Positions 1-7,269 of a DNA stretch of 21,227 nt are shown here, piece by piece. The notes beneath the pieces were generated by a model. It saw nothing but the letters and a program-made list of their open reading frames with translations. It had not been told where the DNA came from and searched no databases. The DNA comes from an uncultured Faecalicatena sp. Lineage in GTDB: Bacteria > Bacillota > Clostridia > Lachnospirales > Lachnospiraceae. Positions within the stretch are counted from its first letter, which is position 1. Every line of letters starts with the position of its first letter. The translations under genes and the position numbers were made by a program. The stretch spans positions 1 through 21,227 of the forward strand of contig CABTYO010000034.1 of NCBI GenBank assembly GCA_902489075.1. The letters run 5' to 3'.

Positions 1-63
1 GAAGAGGTGTCTGTGAAAATGGACGCTTCTATTGAAGATTTGACAAAATTGCTAAACAATTAA
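1..63 (+). CDS. C-terminal end of an unidentified protein (partial at left edge)
   Basis: An open frame enters from the left edge and stops with TAA at 61-63, giving 20 visible residues, mildly acidic and ending DLTKLLNN. The start lies outside the window, so neither length nor family can be judged. The downstream DNA to about 423 is gene debris, so this frame may itself belong to a decayed gene. No function is assigned. Confidence 0.3.
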   Translation, partial: EEVSVKMDASIEDLTKLLNN

Positions 64-192
64 ATATCAATATGGGCTTAGGTATTAGTTTGGGTATGCT
101 CATAGTGGAAACGATAGGCGTCCTGGTTGTCAAAAAAGAAGGCCATAACTGTATGGTGTAATAAATTTACATTTGTGCCAAGATGGAAATAG

Positions 193-423
193 GATTTATC
201 CCAAAATCACAAAAAAGGTGTCCGCCTGGATTTCGAAGATTTCCCATATCTGATTCTGTGGTCTACAGCTAATCATGGACCATTTATTGCAATGGAGCCG
301 TGGCTGGGCTTATCAACCTGCAGTGATGAAGGTGATGTGTTCGAGGAAAAGCGGAATGTCCAGATTGCGAAGAGCAAGGAGTGCCGGGAATATCACTTTG
401 ATATTACAATTTTAGGAGAATAA
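193..423 (+). pseudogene. Aldose 1-epimerase (galactose mutarotase-like) C-terminal remnant
   Basis: From a TAG stop at 190-192 to TAA at 421-423 there are 76 open codons with no usable start and no ribosome binding site. The translation contains GVRLDFEDFPYLILWS, then EPWLGLSTCSDEGDVFEEK, then a C-terminal EYHFDITIL. This matches my memory of the last quarter of LacX/aldose 1-epimerase-like proteins (FPYLxxW, then EPW.G..., then a final beta strand). Such proteins normally run to about 290-300 residues, so roughly the first three quarters are missing. The 130 bases upstream do not restore the frame. The intact family interconverts sugar anomers in the cytoplasm. A deletion remnant is the best reading. 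The sequence read is clear; the family call is from memory. Confidence 0.6.
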
Positions 424-445
424 TAAGGATGCGTCAGCAGAAATG

Positions 446-477
446 AATAGAGGATGAGGAAATCTTCACCCTCTATT
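446..477. terminator. Bidirectional rho-independent terminator
   Basis: The arms 446-459 and 464-477 pair over 14 positions, starting from AATAGAGG/CCTCTATT, with one A-C mismatch, one G-T wobble and an AAAT loop. Short T-rich stretches flank both sides. It sits between the converging epimerase remnant (+) and the GNAT gene (-), where a shared terminator is expected. Confidence 0.65.
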
Positions 478-486
478 AATTTCTAT

Positions 487-1110
487 CTATACAAACTGGT
501 ACTCATACAGATAGAAATGCATCGTATTGTCGATTCCGACGGGGATGGTGGCTGACTTCTCACCACATCGTTTCATCCCCTGATGTTCATAAAAGCCATA
601 ATTACAGCTTGAATCCGTATAAAGATAGAAGTCCTTTATATGCTGATCTTTGAAATAATTCTGTGCCTTTTCGAACAGGGTTTTCCCAACGCCCATGCCC
701 CGGCAGCTTTCATTCAGGGCAAAGAAGACAATTTCACCATCATATTCTTTCTTTCGGCTCTTCAGCAGATCTTCATCAATGGAACTGATTCCGCCGAAAG
801 TCTTTAAGATGGCCCGGTCCTCCCTATGGCATAACATGGTGAATATTGCACAATTCCGCTTCATACCAAAATGTCCGGCGGCTTTTTGCTGTTTATCTCG
901 TGCCATGATGATTCCGACGGGTTCCTCACCTTTTACTGCTACCTGTGTAAATGACTGCTGGCTAAGGCAGCTCAAAAGATAGAGATGGGCCATTCGTTTT
1001 GCGGCAGCAGCACTTGAAAATCTGTCATAGTTCCATGTCCTGCGGATAATGTTCTCCAGGTAAGGTGCATCTGACGCCTGATATTCTCTGTAGTTCATTG
1101 TGGTTTTCAT
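487..1110 (-). CDS. GNAT family N-acetyltransferase
   Basis: This 207-residue protein should be a cytoplasmic acetyl-CoA-dependent N-acetyltransferase; the substrate cannot be read from the sequence. The acetyl-CoA motif A is visible as CRGMGVGKTLFEKA (about residues 136-149), following the strand EIVFFALNE. The C-terminal YTDSSCNYGFYEHQGMKRCG is the usual motif B region (NxxFYExxGF-like). The length is normal for the family. The ATG at 1110 has AGGAGG ten bases upstream. The gene is divergent from the merR gene, and its promoter has the 19-bp spacer typical of MerR-activated promoters. It is therefore probably the target of that regulator, perhaps modifying a toxic compound or a small molecule. 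The fold is fairly sure; the role is inference. Confidence 0.85.
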   Translation of the reverse strand: MKTTMNYREYQASDAPYLENIIRRTWNYDRFSSAAAAKRMAHLYLLSCLSQQSFTQVAVKGEEPVGIIMARDKQQKAAGHFGMKRNCAIFTMLCHREDRAILKTFGGISSIDEDLLKSRKKEYDGEIVFFALNESCRGMGVGKTLFEKAQNYFKDQHIKDFYLYTDSSCNYGFYEHQGMKRCGEKSATIPVGIDNTMHFYLYEYQFV

Positions 1111-1128
1111 CTTGTTATTTCCTCCTGC

Positions 1129-1157
1129 TTTACATGTGATTTATTAACTGGTATAAT
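1129..1157 (+). promoter_or_regulatory. Sigma-A promoter of the merR gene
   Basis: TTTACA (1129-1134), a 17-bp spacer and TATAAT (1152-1157) make a near-consensus vegetative promoter. Transcription should start near 1164, leaving a leader of about 110 nt before the ATG at 1276. It faces the opposing GNAT promoter, and the -10 elements are only 2 bp apart. Confidence 0.65.
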
Positions 1158-1159
1158 GC

Positions 1160-1190
1160 AGTATAAAGTATCCAGTAACTGTAATGTCAA
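1160..1190 (-). promoter_or_regulatory. GNAT promoter with 19-bp spacer and MerR-type operator
   Basis: On the minus strand, TTGACA (1190-1185) and TATACT (1165-1160) are separated by 19 bp, not 17. MerR-family activators act on exactly such overlong spacers. The spacer contains the imperfect dyad AGTTACTGGATACT, symmetric as AGTnnCnnGnnACT. A regulator bound here would sit just downstream of the merR start site, so activation of GNAT and autorepression of merR could share one site. Confidence 0.6.
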
Positions 1191-1275
1191 GCAGGGAATA
1201 TCCAGGAGCAAATATCCTGATGTATTTGTGGAAGATATTACTGCTCTGCAGAATAATCTTACGGAGGTAGATCCT

Positions 1276-2094
1276 ATGCAGAAGGAGACTCTTTTATTTA
1301 CAGCCGGACAGTTTGCCAGATTACACCATTTAAACAAGCGGACCCTGCACTATTATGATGAGATTGGCCTTTTTTCGCCCGCCTGTAAAGGAGAGAACGG
1401 ATATCGGTATTACACATACCAGCAGAGTGTTACTTTGGAAAATATCCTGTCGCTTCGGGAACTGGGCATGTCGATCGAGGAAGTGAAAGCTTACGTTCAA
1501 TCCCCGGATCCCGCATCTTTCAAAGAAATTGCTGCGCAGAAGACTCTGGAAATTGAGGAACAGATCCGGCATCTTAAAGTTCTGAAAACGCTGCTTAAGG
1601 AAAAGCAGGATGCCCTGGATCTCTGCGGACAGGTATATGATGGGAAGATCGAAACCGTGAATTTCAAAGAGCGATATTTCTTACTCACGCCCTTTACGGA
1701 TCAGGGTGAGATGCAGAAAAATATGGCTCAGATCATGGAGCATCTTTATACAGCACAGACCTACAATGCCTATAAGCTGGGATGCGGAAGTTATCTTTCG
1801 CTGGACAAAGTAAAAAAGAGAGAGTTTGAGGAATATGACGGACTGTTTACCCCTGTCAGGAAAGCAGGAAAAGACAAACGTATCCTGGTTCTGCCGGCAG
1901 GAGAGTACCTGTGTGGATACTGTATCGGAAGCTGGGACAAGATCCCTGCTCTGCATTCCGGGATGCTGTCGTGGGCAGATGAAAATGGACTGCATTTGAC
2001 AGGGAACTGCTATGAGGCAGGATTAAACGAGTTTGCAATCACAGACCCCGGAGAATACGTGACGCAGATTATGATACAGTGCACAAGAATGTAA
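1276..2094 (+). CDS. MerR-family regulator with GyrI-like effector domain
   Basis: The start at ATG 1276 is chosen because GGAGG lies 8 bases upstream and the DNA-binding domain begins at once; an upstream in-frame ATG at 1156 lies inside the promoter. The 272-residue product has a winged helix-turn-helix (about residues 7-75, with LFTAGQFARLHHLNKRTLHY then YDEIGLFSP and NGYRYYTYQQ), then a dimerisation coiled coil (about 80-115). The C-terminal half (about 120-270) resembles the GyrI-like small-molecule-binding domain of BmrR-type proteins. These regulators unwind promoters with long spacers when ligand binds. The likely target is the divergent GNAT gene, with autoregulation. DUF5655 and AraC genes follow on the same strand, probably in the same transcript. 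The ligand is unknown. Confidence 0.85.
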   Translation: MQKETLLFTAGQFARLHHLNKRTLHYYDEIGLFSPACKGENGYRYYTYQQSVTLENILSLRELGMSIEEVKAYVQSPDPASFKEIAAQKTLEIEEQIRHLKVLKTLLKEKQDALDLCGQVYDGKIETVNFKERYFLLTPFTDQGEMQKNMAQIMEHLYTAQTYNAYKLGCGSYLSLDKVKKREFEEYDGLFTPVRKAGKDKRILVLPAGEYLCGYCIGSWDKIPALHSGMLSWADENGLHLTGNCYEAGLNEFAITDPGEYVTQIMIQCTRM

Positions 2095-2146
2095 AAAGCT
2101 GCCTTATCAGAACGAAAATGATAGCAGAATCGGAGGAAATGATGAG

Positions 2147-2545
2147 ATGATGAGCATGGCGCATGAGCCGAGTGTGGATGAATTGATGTTTTTTGATGGA
2201 AAAATGATGGCATTTGATTTGTATAAAACATTTTCTGAGAAACTGTTCACGTATTTCCCAGATACGGGGATAAAAGTCCAAAAGACGCAGATTTCTTTTA
2301 CAAATCCGAAAATTTTTTCCTGTATTTCTTTTACTAAGGTCAGAAAAGCCAAAGAGCGTCCCAGGGAGTATATTGTAGTCACATTGGGACTGAACAGGCA
2401 GGTTCATTCTGCCAGAATAGACGTGGCAACTGAACCATATCCCGGCAGATGGACACATCATATACTGATTGAACATGCAGACGAAATTGATGACGAACTG
2501 ATGGAGTGGGTCAGGGAAGCTTATCATTTCGCACGAGTCAAGTAA
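2147..2545 (+). CDS. DUF5655 domain protein
   Basis: The 132-residue product matches what I recall of the DUF5655 family: a short acidic N-terminus, DGKMMAFDLYKTF, then the conserved VQKTQISFTN. A strand with RKAKERP and a C-terminal YPGRWTHHILIE with EIDDELMEWVREAYHFA follow. Family function is not established, so none is given. It has no signal peptide or membrane segment and should be cytoplasmic. The ATG at 2147 follows GGAGG by 10 bases, and a second ATG follows immediately. It starts 52 bases after merR and ends 26 bases before the AraC gene, so the three probably form one transcript. Confidence 0.75.
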   Translation: MMSMAHEPSVDELMFFDGKMMAFDLYKTFSEKLFTYFPDTGIKVQKTQISFTNPKIFSCISFTKVRKAKERPREYIVVTLGLNRQVHSARIDVATEPYPGRWTHHILIEHADEIDDELMEWVREAYHFARVK

Positions 2546-2571
2546 GAAAAAGAAATGGATGGTAAATAATA

Positions 2572-3423
2572 ATGGAATGGATAGAACGCCTGAACAAGGC
2601 CCTGAACTACATTGAAGAGCACTTAACAGAAGAGATCGACTATGAGGAACTTTCCCGGACAGCCCTTTGTTCGACATATCATTTTCAAAGAATGTTTGCA
2701 TATATGGCAGGCGTTCCACTTTCGGAATATATCCGCCGCAGACGGATGTCTCTGGCCGCTGTAGATCTGCTAAGCAGCAGTGAGAAAATCATCGATATCG
2801 GTCTGAAATACGGTTATTCTTCACCTACTGCATTCAACAGGGCTTTTCAGAAAGTACATGGAATAGCGCCTTCTGCTGCCAGAAAGAGCGGAGTAACGAT
2901 AAAGTCTTATCCGCCGATCAGCTTTAAGATTACCGTAAAAGGCGTAGAAGAGCTGAATTACCGTGTGGAGGAAAAAGCGGCATTCCATATCGTGGGAATA
3001 TCAGGTCCGTTACACGAAGACATTGAAAAGAACTTTCAGACAGTACCACAGATGTGGCAGAAAGCAGCCCAGGATGGCACAATTGAAAAATTAGCTGCTA
3101 TGATGAATGGGCAGCCTATGGGCGTTTTGGGAGTAAGTGCCTGCAATGACGAGGAAGTATGGAGATATTATATCGCCGTATCTTCGACTCTGGACATTGC
3201 TCAGACTGGGTTTGAGGAATATATGATTCCTGCCTGCACATGGGCCATTTTCACCGGAGCAGGAACGGGGATATCCATTCAGGAACTGGAACAGCGCATC
3301 GTAACAGAATGGCTTCCAACCTCCGGTTATGAGTATGCTGATGCTCCGGATATTGAAGTATACCTGAATCCAGATCCGGCTAATACACAGTATGAAGTGT
3401 GGATTCCGGTGAAAAAAGCCTGA
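2572..3423 (+). CDS. AraC-family regulator with GyrI-like effector domain
   Basis: The 283-residue product has two AraC helix-turn-helix motifs at the N-terminus (about residues 8-105). The first includes DYEELSRTALCSTYHFQRMF. The second includes IIDIGLKYGYSSPTAFNRAF with the family signature ending in HGIAPSAARK. The C-terminal part (about 120-283) is GyrI-like, with Y-rich strands and EVYLNPDPANTQYEVWIPVKK as the last strand pair. This N-terminal-HTH arrangement is that of Rob/TipA-like drug-responsive regulators. The start has only a weak purine-rich site. It is the last gene before a convergent terminator. The ligand and targets are unknown; the family call is firm. Confidence 0.9.
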   Translation: MEWIERLNKALNYIEEHLTEEIDYEELSRTALCSTYHFQRMFAYMAGVPLSEYIRRRRMSLAAVDLLSSSEKIIDIGLKYGYSSPTAFNRAFQKVHGIAPSAARKSGVTIKSYPPISFKITVKGVEELNYRVEEKAAFHIVGISGPLHEDIEKNFQTVPQMWQKAAQDGTIEKLAAMMNGQPMGVLGVSACNDEEVWRYYIAVSSTLDIAQTGFEEYMIPACTWAIFTGAGTGISIQELEQRIVTEWLPTSGYEYADAPDIEVYLNPDPANTQYEVWIPVKKA

Positions 3424-3437
3424 AGATATCTCAATAA

Positions 3438-3469
3438 TAAAGGTGCTTTCATTCCTGACAGCACCTTTA
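3438..3469. terminator. Terminator between convergent transcripts
   Basis: The perfect 10-bp arms TAAAGGTGCT and AGCACCTTTA (3438-3447 and 3460-3469) enclose a 12-base loop. The downstream T content is modest on both strands. It lies between the AraC gene (+) and the exported-protein gene (-), so it probably serves both. Confidence 0.6.
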
Positions 3470-3495
3470 CTAATAGTTTCGGCGTTCTTAATTTA

Positions 3496-4077
3496 TTATG
3501 ATAACCTGAGCAGCTTCCGATGCGGATACTGTGTAATTTGCAGCATCGGCGGATCCTTCAGTATTTGCTCAGAGCTGGGTGTGGCCCCTGGGATGAGCGA
3601 ATAGGCTATCCACAGTTCTGTCCTCTTACCAAGTTCCAGAGAAAAGGATAGCATTGGTGGTAACTCTGGATTCATCAGCATATTTTCTTCCGGTGAAGCG
3701 ATAAGAGTGTAGTCTGTACCGACCAGCATTGCAATTCCAAGCGCCACTCCTTCCTTCCCCGCATTTTTATTACTGACATTCTTCACAGATAATTTTACCA
3801 TGTAATAGTATTTTACCAGTCCCATATCATCTATCTTATATTTTTGACAAAAATCCTTTGCTGTCATGATTTTTGAATCCAATACCTGAATCGTATATCC
3901 CTGACTTCTATCATTCGTCGAGATATTATAATCCTTTCCGAACGAAACTACTTCACCCTTTTGAAAGACTTGACGAATGGGAAGTTTTACATCTGCATTA
4001 ACCGCATATACTCTGATTCCATACAATACGATCAGACAGAACGCAATAACAGCTGCACATATCCTTTTTTTCTTCAT
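3496..4077 (-). CDS. Exported or membrane-anchored beta-domain protein of the ABC cassette
   Basis: The start at ATG 4077 is preferred because AAGGAG lies 6 bases upstream and the basic N-terminus of a signal sequence (MKKKR) begins there. An ATG further upstream overlaps the ATPase gene. The 193-residue product has one hydrophobic N-terminal segment (about residues 5-25) with no lipobox cysteine, so it may be secreted or anchored. The mature part has the pattern KGEVVSFGKDYNI, then Y-M-V-KLSVKNVSN, then LELGKRTELWIAYSL. This resembles the telokin-like/DUF4352-DUF5027 beta-sandwich proteins often found with transporters, a resemblance only. It is the last gene of the cassette, 19 bases after the ATPase gene. 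It has the same layout as the lipoprotein that opens the cassette. No enzymatic motif was seen. Confidence 0.7.
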   Translation of the reverse strand: MKKKRICAAVIAFCLIVLYGIRVYAVNADVKLPIRQVFQKGEVVSFGKDYNISTNDRSQGYTIQVLDSKIMTAKDFCQKYKIDDMGLVKYYYMVKLSVKNVSNKNAGKEGVALGIAMLVGTDYTLIASPEENMLMNPELPPMLSFSLELGKRTELWIAYSLIPGATPSSEQILKDPPMLQITQYPHRKLLRLS

Positions 4078-4096
4078 ATGATTCTCCTTCCCTGCC

Positions 4097-4753
4097 TTAC
4101 ATCCCGCCATCCAGACAGAAGTGTTCAATAATTCTTCCAGAATTCATCTTGAATATCTCATCCGACAGTTCCTTCAAGATACTGATATCATGACAGGAGA
4201 CGAGGACAAGTGCACCCCTTTCCTTTTCACGCCGCAGGATGTCTTTTACAAGGAGGACACCTGCCTCATCAAGAGCATTTGTTGGTTCGTCCAGAATCAC
4301 AATGTCTGGTTCTTCCATAATTGCCGCCGCAATGCCCAAGCGCTGCTTCATCCCAAGAGAATACTTCCTGTACTTCTTCTTATCTGCAGGGTCAAGCCCC
4401 ACTGCGCGCATAGTGTTCTGGACCTGCTCGCTCCCAACTAACTTCCGTATTTCTGACAACATATTTAAATTGTCAAGTCCTGAATAACGCCCTAAAAAAG
4501 CCGGGTTTTCCAAGAGAAATCCAATACTTTCAGGAAATTCAATATCCTTTCCAAGTTTTTTCCCATTGATTAACACACTTCCTCCGGATGGGCGAATCAA
4601 GCCAATAATCGTACGCATCAGCATGGTCTTCCCCGAACCGTTCACTCCCTGCAGTCCATAGATTCGTCTTTCATGCATGGATACAGATACGTCTTCAAGC
4701 ACGATGTTTTTATGAATCTGTTTCGTTACATTCTTTACTTCAATTTGAACCAT
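4097..4753 (-). CDS. ABC transporter ATP-binding protein, BcrA/LanF type
   Basis: The 218-residue ATPase has Walker A GVNGSGKT (residues 36-43), signature YSLGMKQRL (131-139), Walker B IVILDEP (151-157) and switch histidine H188 in VLVSCHD. The Q-loop region reads GFLLENPAFLG, with Glu where many ABC proteins have Gln. The YSLGM signature and the GFLLENP stretch are typical of bacitracin (BcrA) and lantibiotic-immunity (LanF) ATPases. It should drive the two neighbouring permeases at the membrane, plausibly for export of, or protection from, a peptide antimicrobial; the substrate is inferred. The ATG at 4753 has GGGAGG 7 bases upstream. The permease gene ends 12 bases before it, so they are co-transcribed. 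Confidence 0.9.
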   Translation of the reverse strand: MVQIEVKNVTKQIHKNIVLEDVSVSMHERRIYGLQGVNGSGKTMLMRTIIGLIRPSGGSVLINGKKLGKDIEFPESIGFLLENPAFLGRYSGLDNLNMLSEIRKLVGSEQVQNTMRAVGLDPADKKKYRKYSLGMKQRLGIAAAIMEEPDIVILDEPTNALDEAGVLLVKDILRREKERGALVLVSCHDISILKELSDEIFKMNSGRIIEHFCLDGGM

Positions 4754-4765
4754 AGCAATTCCTCC

Positions 4766-5608
4766 CTATTCTTTTTCCAATATATCATAAAACCGAAACC
4801 GCACTAATCCACACAAAACAGATAGGAACAACAGAACTGCAGCTATGGCATACCCTGCACTGAGCGAAACTCCCTTCTTGAGCATCCAGTCATACCGGAA
4901 CGCCATAGCATAATTGCCAATCAAAAACGGTGACAGCCGATATGCCGATAGCAGAAACAAAACAGCAACAGCAAAAAAGCTGAATATAGGCCTGATGAGC
5001 AGGGAAAGTGTCAATTGCAGCATATTGATTGCGGCAGAAACAAGTACTGGCAGGATGAGTACGGAAAGAGGAAGAACAGAGGGGGACAAAATCTCCGAAT
5101 GCCCAACATCAAATGCCAGATTTATAAAATCCATGTTAATCTGTCTGGATATCTTTATCTGAAAAAAAAGAGCCAGCACAACTCCGGTCATCTGTATAAT
5201 CAGATGATAGAGCATCGTACCAAAAAAGTTCCAACAACACTTCGACAGCCACCAGGAGGTACGTTTTCCTGCGCGGACCAATATCTGCTGCCCCATCCCA
5301 TACATATCTTGAAACGGATAGTTCAAGAGAAGAAAAGGAATTACAAGAAATACCACTATCCATACAACTGGAAATCGAAATGCATTACCGGCACTTGCTA
5401 TATATTCATGCATCCCTCCGCACAGGTAAAACCAATAATCCCCGTAGCTGACAGATCCATTCATTACCCCATCAGTAAGGTATCGGTGCGCCTTGAATGT
5501 GAAATCAAGAAATACCACGGCTGCAATTACCACAGGAGTGAAAAGGAGTACTTTGTTGCGCAGGATGCCCCGTCTAAAATCAAAAGGCAGGTATCTAATA
5601 AATTTCAT
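4766..5608 (-). CDS. ABC-2 type permease (second of pair)
   Basis: This 280-residue membrane protein begins with the short amphipathic stretch MKFIRYLPFDFRRGILRNK and then has about six hydrophobic segments (starting near residues 20, 90, 125, 180, 205 and 250). A long outer loop lies between the first two. This is the layout of ABC-2 permeases in BcrB/LanE-G-type transporters. Its start overlaps the end of the preceding permease gene by 14 bases, and GGGAG lies 7 bases upstream. That supports translational coupling and a heterodimeric permease. There is no sequence clue to the substrate. Confidence 0.8.
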   Translation of the reverse strand: MKFIRYLPFDFRRGILRNKVLLFTPVVIAAVVFLDFTFKAHRYLTDGVMNGSVSYGDYWFYLCGGMHEYIASAGNAFRFPVVWIVVFLVIPFLLLNYPFQDMYGMGQQILVRAGKRTSWWLSKCCWNFFGTMLYHLIIQMTGVVLALFFQIKISRQINMDFINLAFDVGHSEILSPSVLPLSVLILPVLVSAAINMLQLTLSLLIRPIFSFFAVAVLFLLSAYRLSPFLIGNYAMAFRYDWMLKKGVSLSAGYAIAAVLLFLSVLCGLVRFRFYDILEKE

Positions 5609-6446
5609 GTCTACGCTCCCATATCATACTTAAACAAAAGGTTAAGAGGAACAAAACCGCCATCTCGACTATAATCACTGTCCAGGATGCCTGGTATATT
5701 GCTGCTACTGGACGCAAAAAAAACATGGGGGAAATCTCTTTGTAAATTGTCTGCCACGAAGTATAGACAAATTGCCGGGAATAGTGGAATGCCAGCAAAA
5801 GGAACAGGGGCAGAATCACCACAATCACACGCCGTCTGACAATGGAGGTGACCGCATAGCTTAGACAGGCAATCAGACCACAGTACAAAAAATCTATGCA
5901 AAGATAAAAAAATACATATAAAAACGGCATAGTGTAATAGAGTGTCGCCATGAGTGAATTAAAAAAAACACCATAACTTGTACAATTTACTGGATCTGGC
6001 GTGACGGCAGGAAAGAACAGAGCCGTCAACAGGAAATTAAACACCAGGGGGATGACCATTGCAAGTCCACCAGATATAAAGACTGCAATATACTTTGATA
6101 GGAAATAAGTGGTCTTTCCCGAACGTACTGCCGCCATTCCAAGATATCCACACTTTTTTTCTTCACAGTAGGACCAGCCATAGGGGATTGCCGCCAACAG
6201 GGGAAAAACAAAAAAATAGACACTCGACCCGGGAGAAAAGGGTTCCCCTCCAATCCAATAGCGAAATAGGCTGTCATTAGAAGCCATAGGGTTCACGTCA
6301 GTCGGTATAGGAGTGCTGCTCCAATAGCCTGTTAAATAATAAATAAGCCCGAGCATAGTAATCGCGCATCCAACCGCTATCGTAGCATAAAACAGTTTGT
6401 TTCTCAGTGCCTTTCGAAGCTCCAGCTTCAACATTCTCTTCAACAT
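5595..6446 (-). CDS. ABC-2 type permease (first of pair)
   Basis: The start at ATG 6446 is chosen because AGGAGG sits at 6456-6451; a longer frame from 6473 would start inside the lipoprotein gene. The 283-residue product opens with a basic helix (MLKRMLKLELRKALRNK) and a membrane segment at about 18-40. A loop rich in Pro, Ser and Gly follows, then about five more hydrophobic segments. It should pair with the next permease to form the membrane channel energised by the BcrA/LanF-type ATPase. The gene begins 8 bases after the lipoprotein stop and overlaps the next gene by 14 bases, so the operon is tightly packed. Confidence 0.8.
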   Translation of the reverse strand: MLKRMLKLELRKALRNKLFYATIAVGCAITMLGLIYYLTGYWSSTPIPTDVNPMASNDSLFRYWIGGEPFSPGSSVYFFVFPLLAAIPYGWSYCEEKKCGYLGMAAVRSGKTTYFLSKYIAVFISGGLAMVIPLVFNFLLTALFFPAVTPDPVNCTSYGVFFNSLMATLYYTMPFLYVFFYLCIDFLYCGLIACLSYAVTSIVRRRVIVVILPLFLLLAFHYSRQFVYTSWQTIYKEISPMFFLRPVAAIYQASWTVIIVEMAVLFLLTFCLSMIWERRHEIY

Positions 6447-6454
6447 ATTGCCTC

Positions 6455-7141
6455 CTATAGGTCTAACTTCCAAGCCTGCTGAAATTTTTTATCACCACCG
6501 TAATTGTACATCACGTATAGGTTTTCTTTTTTACATTCATCCAGATCTACCCACCAGCCAATCTTTGCATCCATGCTTTGACCTACAGGCAGTTTATAAT
6601 GAAAATAATCACTGGCATTCACATCACTGCCCTGTGTCTTGGAAAAATATGCCGGTAAGACAGCTACTGCCACTAGCTCCTTTGTATCCGGTAAAAGATA
6701 AACAAGGGAGAGAGCTGTTATATTAGTATCACCCAAACCCATATGTATGTTCTTTATTGTGATATCACAAAGCAGGAAATGGGCTTTTGAAAAATCAAAG
6801 GGAGCTGCCGTCTCTGTCTTGAGATCTAAGTGACAGTCCGGGCTAGTCAATACTTGTGTGCTGTCTATGTCTGCCGCTTCTGGTTTATCATAAAGCGTAG
6901 CTGCATTAACGGCACATTCCATCACAACCATATTAGGATCTTGAGGTGTCGGACCCACAAGGGATACTGTCTCCCCCAATGCATAAACATTGTCCTTTCC
7001 CAGGGACTGTGGATTATTCTCTTCTTCGATCGCTTTTTCTGAACCTTTTCCTTTCCCTGAACAGGCCGACAATAAAAAAAAGCTACAAAATAAACCCATG
7101 ATTCCCACTGTCAGAAAGATTTTCTTCCTGCTTATGAACAT
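6455..7141 (-). CDS. Lipoprotein opening the ABC cassette (DUF5027-like, tentative)
   Basis: The start at ATG 7141 has AGGAGG 6 bases upstream; a TTG at 7156 in the same frame overlaps that site and is rejected. The 228-residue product has a basic N-terminus, a hydrophobic core and the lipobox LLSAC followed by Ser-Gly-Lys, so it should be lipidated on Cys and anchored outside the membrane. An acidic linker follows. Then comes a beta-rich domain with YALGETVSLVG, an internal strand FLLCDITIKNIHM and C-terminal KIGWWVDLDE. This recalls the DUF5027/DUF4352 group, though I cannot verify it. As first gene of a lipoprotein-permease-permease-ATPase operon it may be a LanI-like or substrate-capturing accessory. 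That role is inference. Confidence 0.75.
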   Translation of the reverse strand: MFISRKKIFLTVGIMGLFCSFFLLSACSGKGKGSEKAIEEENNPQSLGKDNVYALGETVSLVGPTPQDPNMVVMECAVNAATLYDKPEAADIDSTQVLTSPDCHLDLKTETAAPFDFSKAHFLLCDITIKNIHMGLGDTNITALSLVYLLPDTKELVAVAVLPAYFSKTQGSDVNASDYFHYKLPVGQSMDAKIGWWVDLDECKKENLYVMYNYGGDKKFQQAWKLDL

Positions 7142-7169
7142 TTCATACCTCCTCAACTAAATAAGGAGA

Positions 7170-7195
7170 CTGGTGGTTGCTTTAACTCCCACCAG
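7170..7195 (-). promoter_or_regulatory. Leader hairpin upstream of the lipoprotein operon
   Basis: The perfect 7-bp arms CTGGTGG and CCACCAG are separated by 12 bases. In the minus-strand transcript the hairpin ends 14 bases before the AGGAGG site of the lipoprotein gene, so it would form in the 5' leader. No T-run follows it on that strand, so it is not a terminator for this direction. Confidence 0.4.
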
Positions 7196-7241
7196 CCCTT
7201 TATTCAAATTATCCGATTATTAGGTGACTTCCGATAAAATC

Positions 7242-7269
7242 AGAATAGCACTTACTATGCGAATGTCAA
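7242..7269 (-). promoter_or_regulatory. Sigma-A promoter of the lipoprotein-ABC operon
   Basis: On the minus strand, TTGACA (7269-7264), a 16-bp spacer and TATTCT (7247-7242) form a good vegetative promoter. The start would be near 7235, giving a leader of about 95 nt that includes the 7170-7195 hairpin. Confidence 0.55.

Noticed and set aside
72..161. A 29-codon frame starting MGLGISLGMLI with a Gly-rich hydrophobic segment
   Set aside because: There is no ribosome binding site, it lies within decayed DNA, and the product is too short to assign.
1156..1275. A longer N-terminus for the MerR regulator starting at 1156
   Set aside because: The codon overlaps the -10 element, there is no ribosome binding site, and the extra 40 residues precede a complete helix-turn-helix domain.
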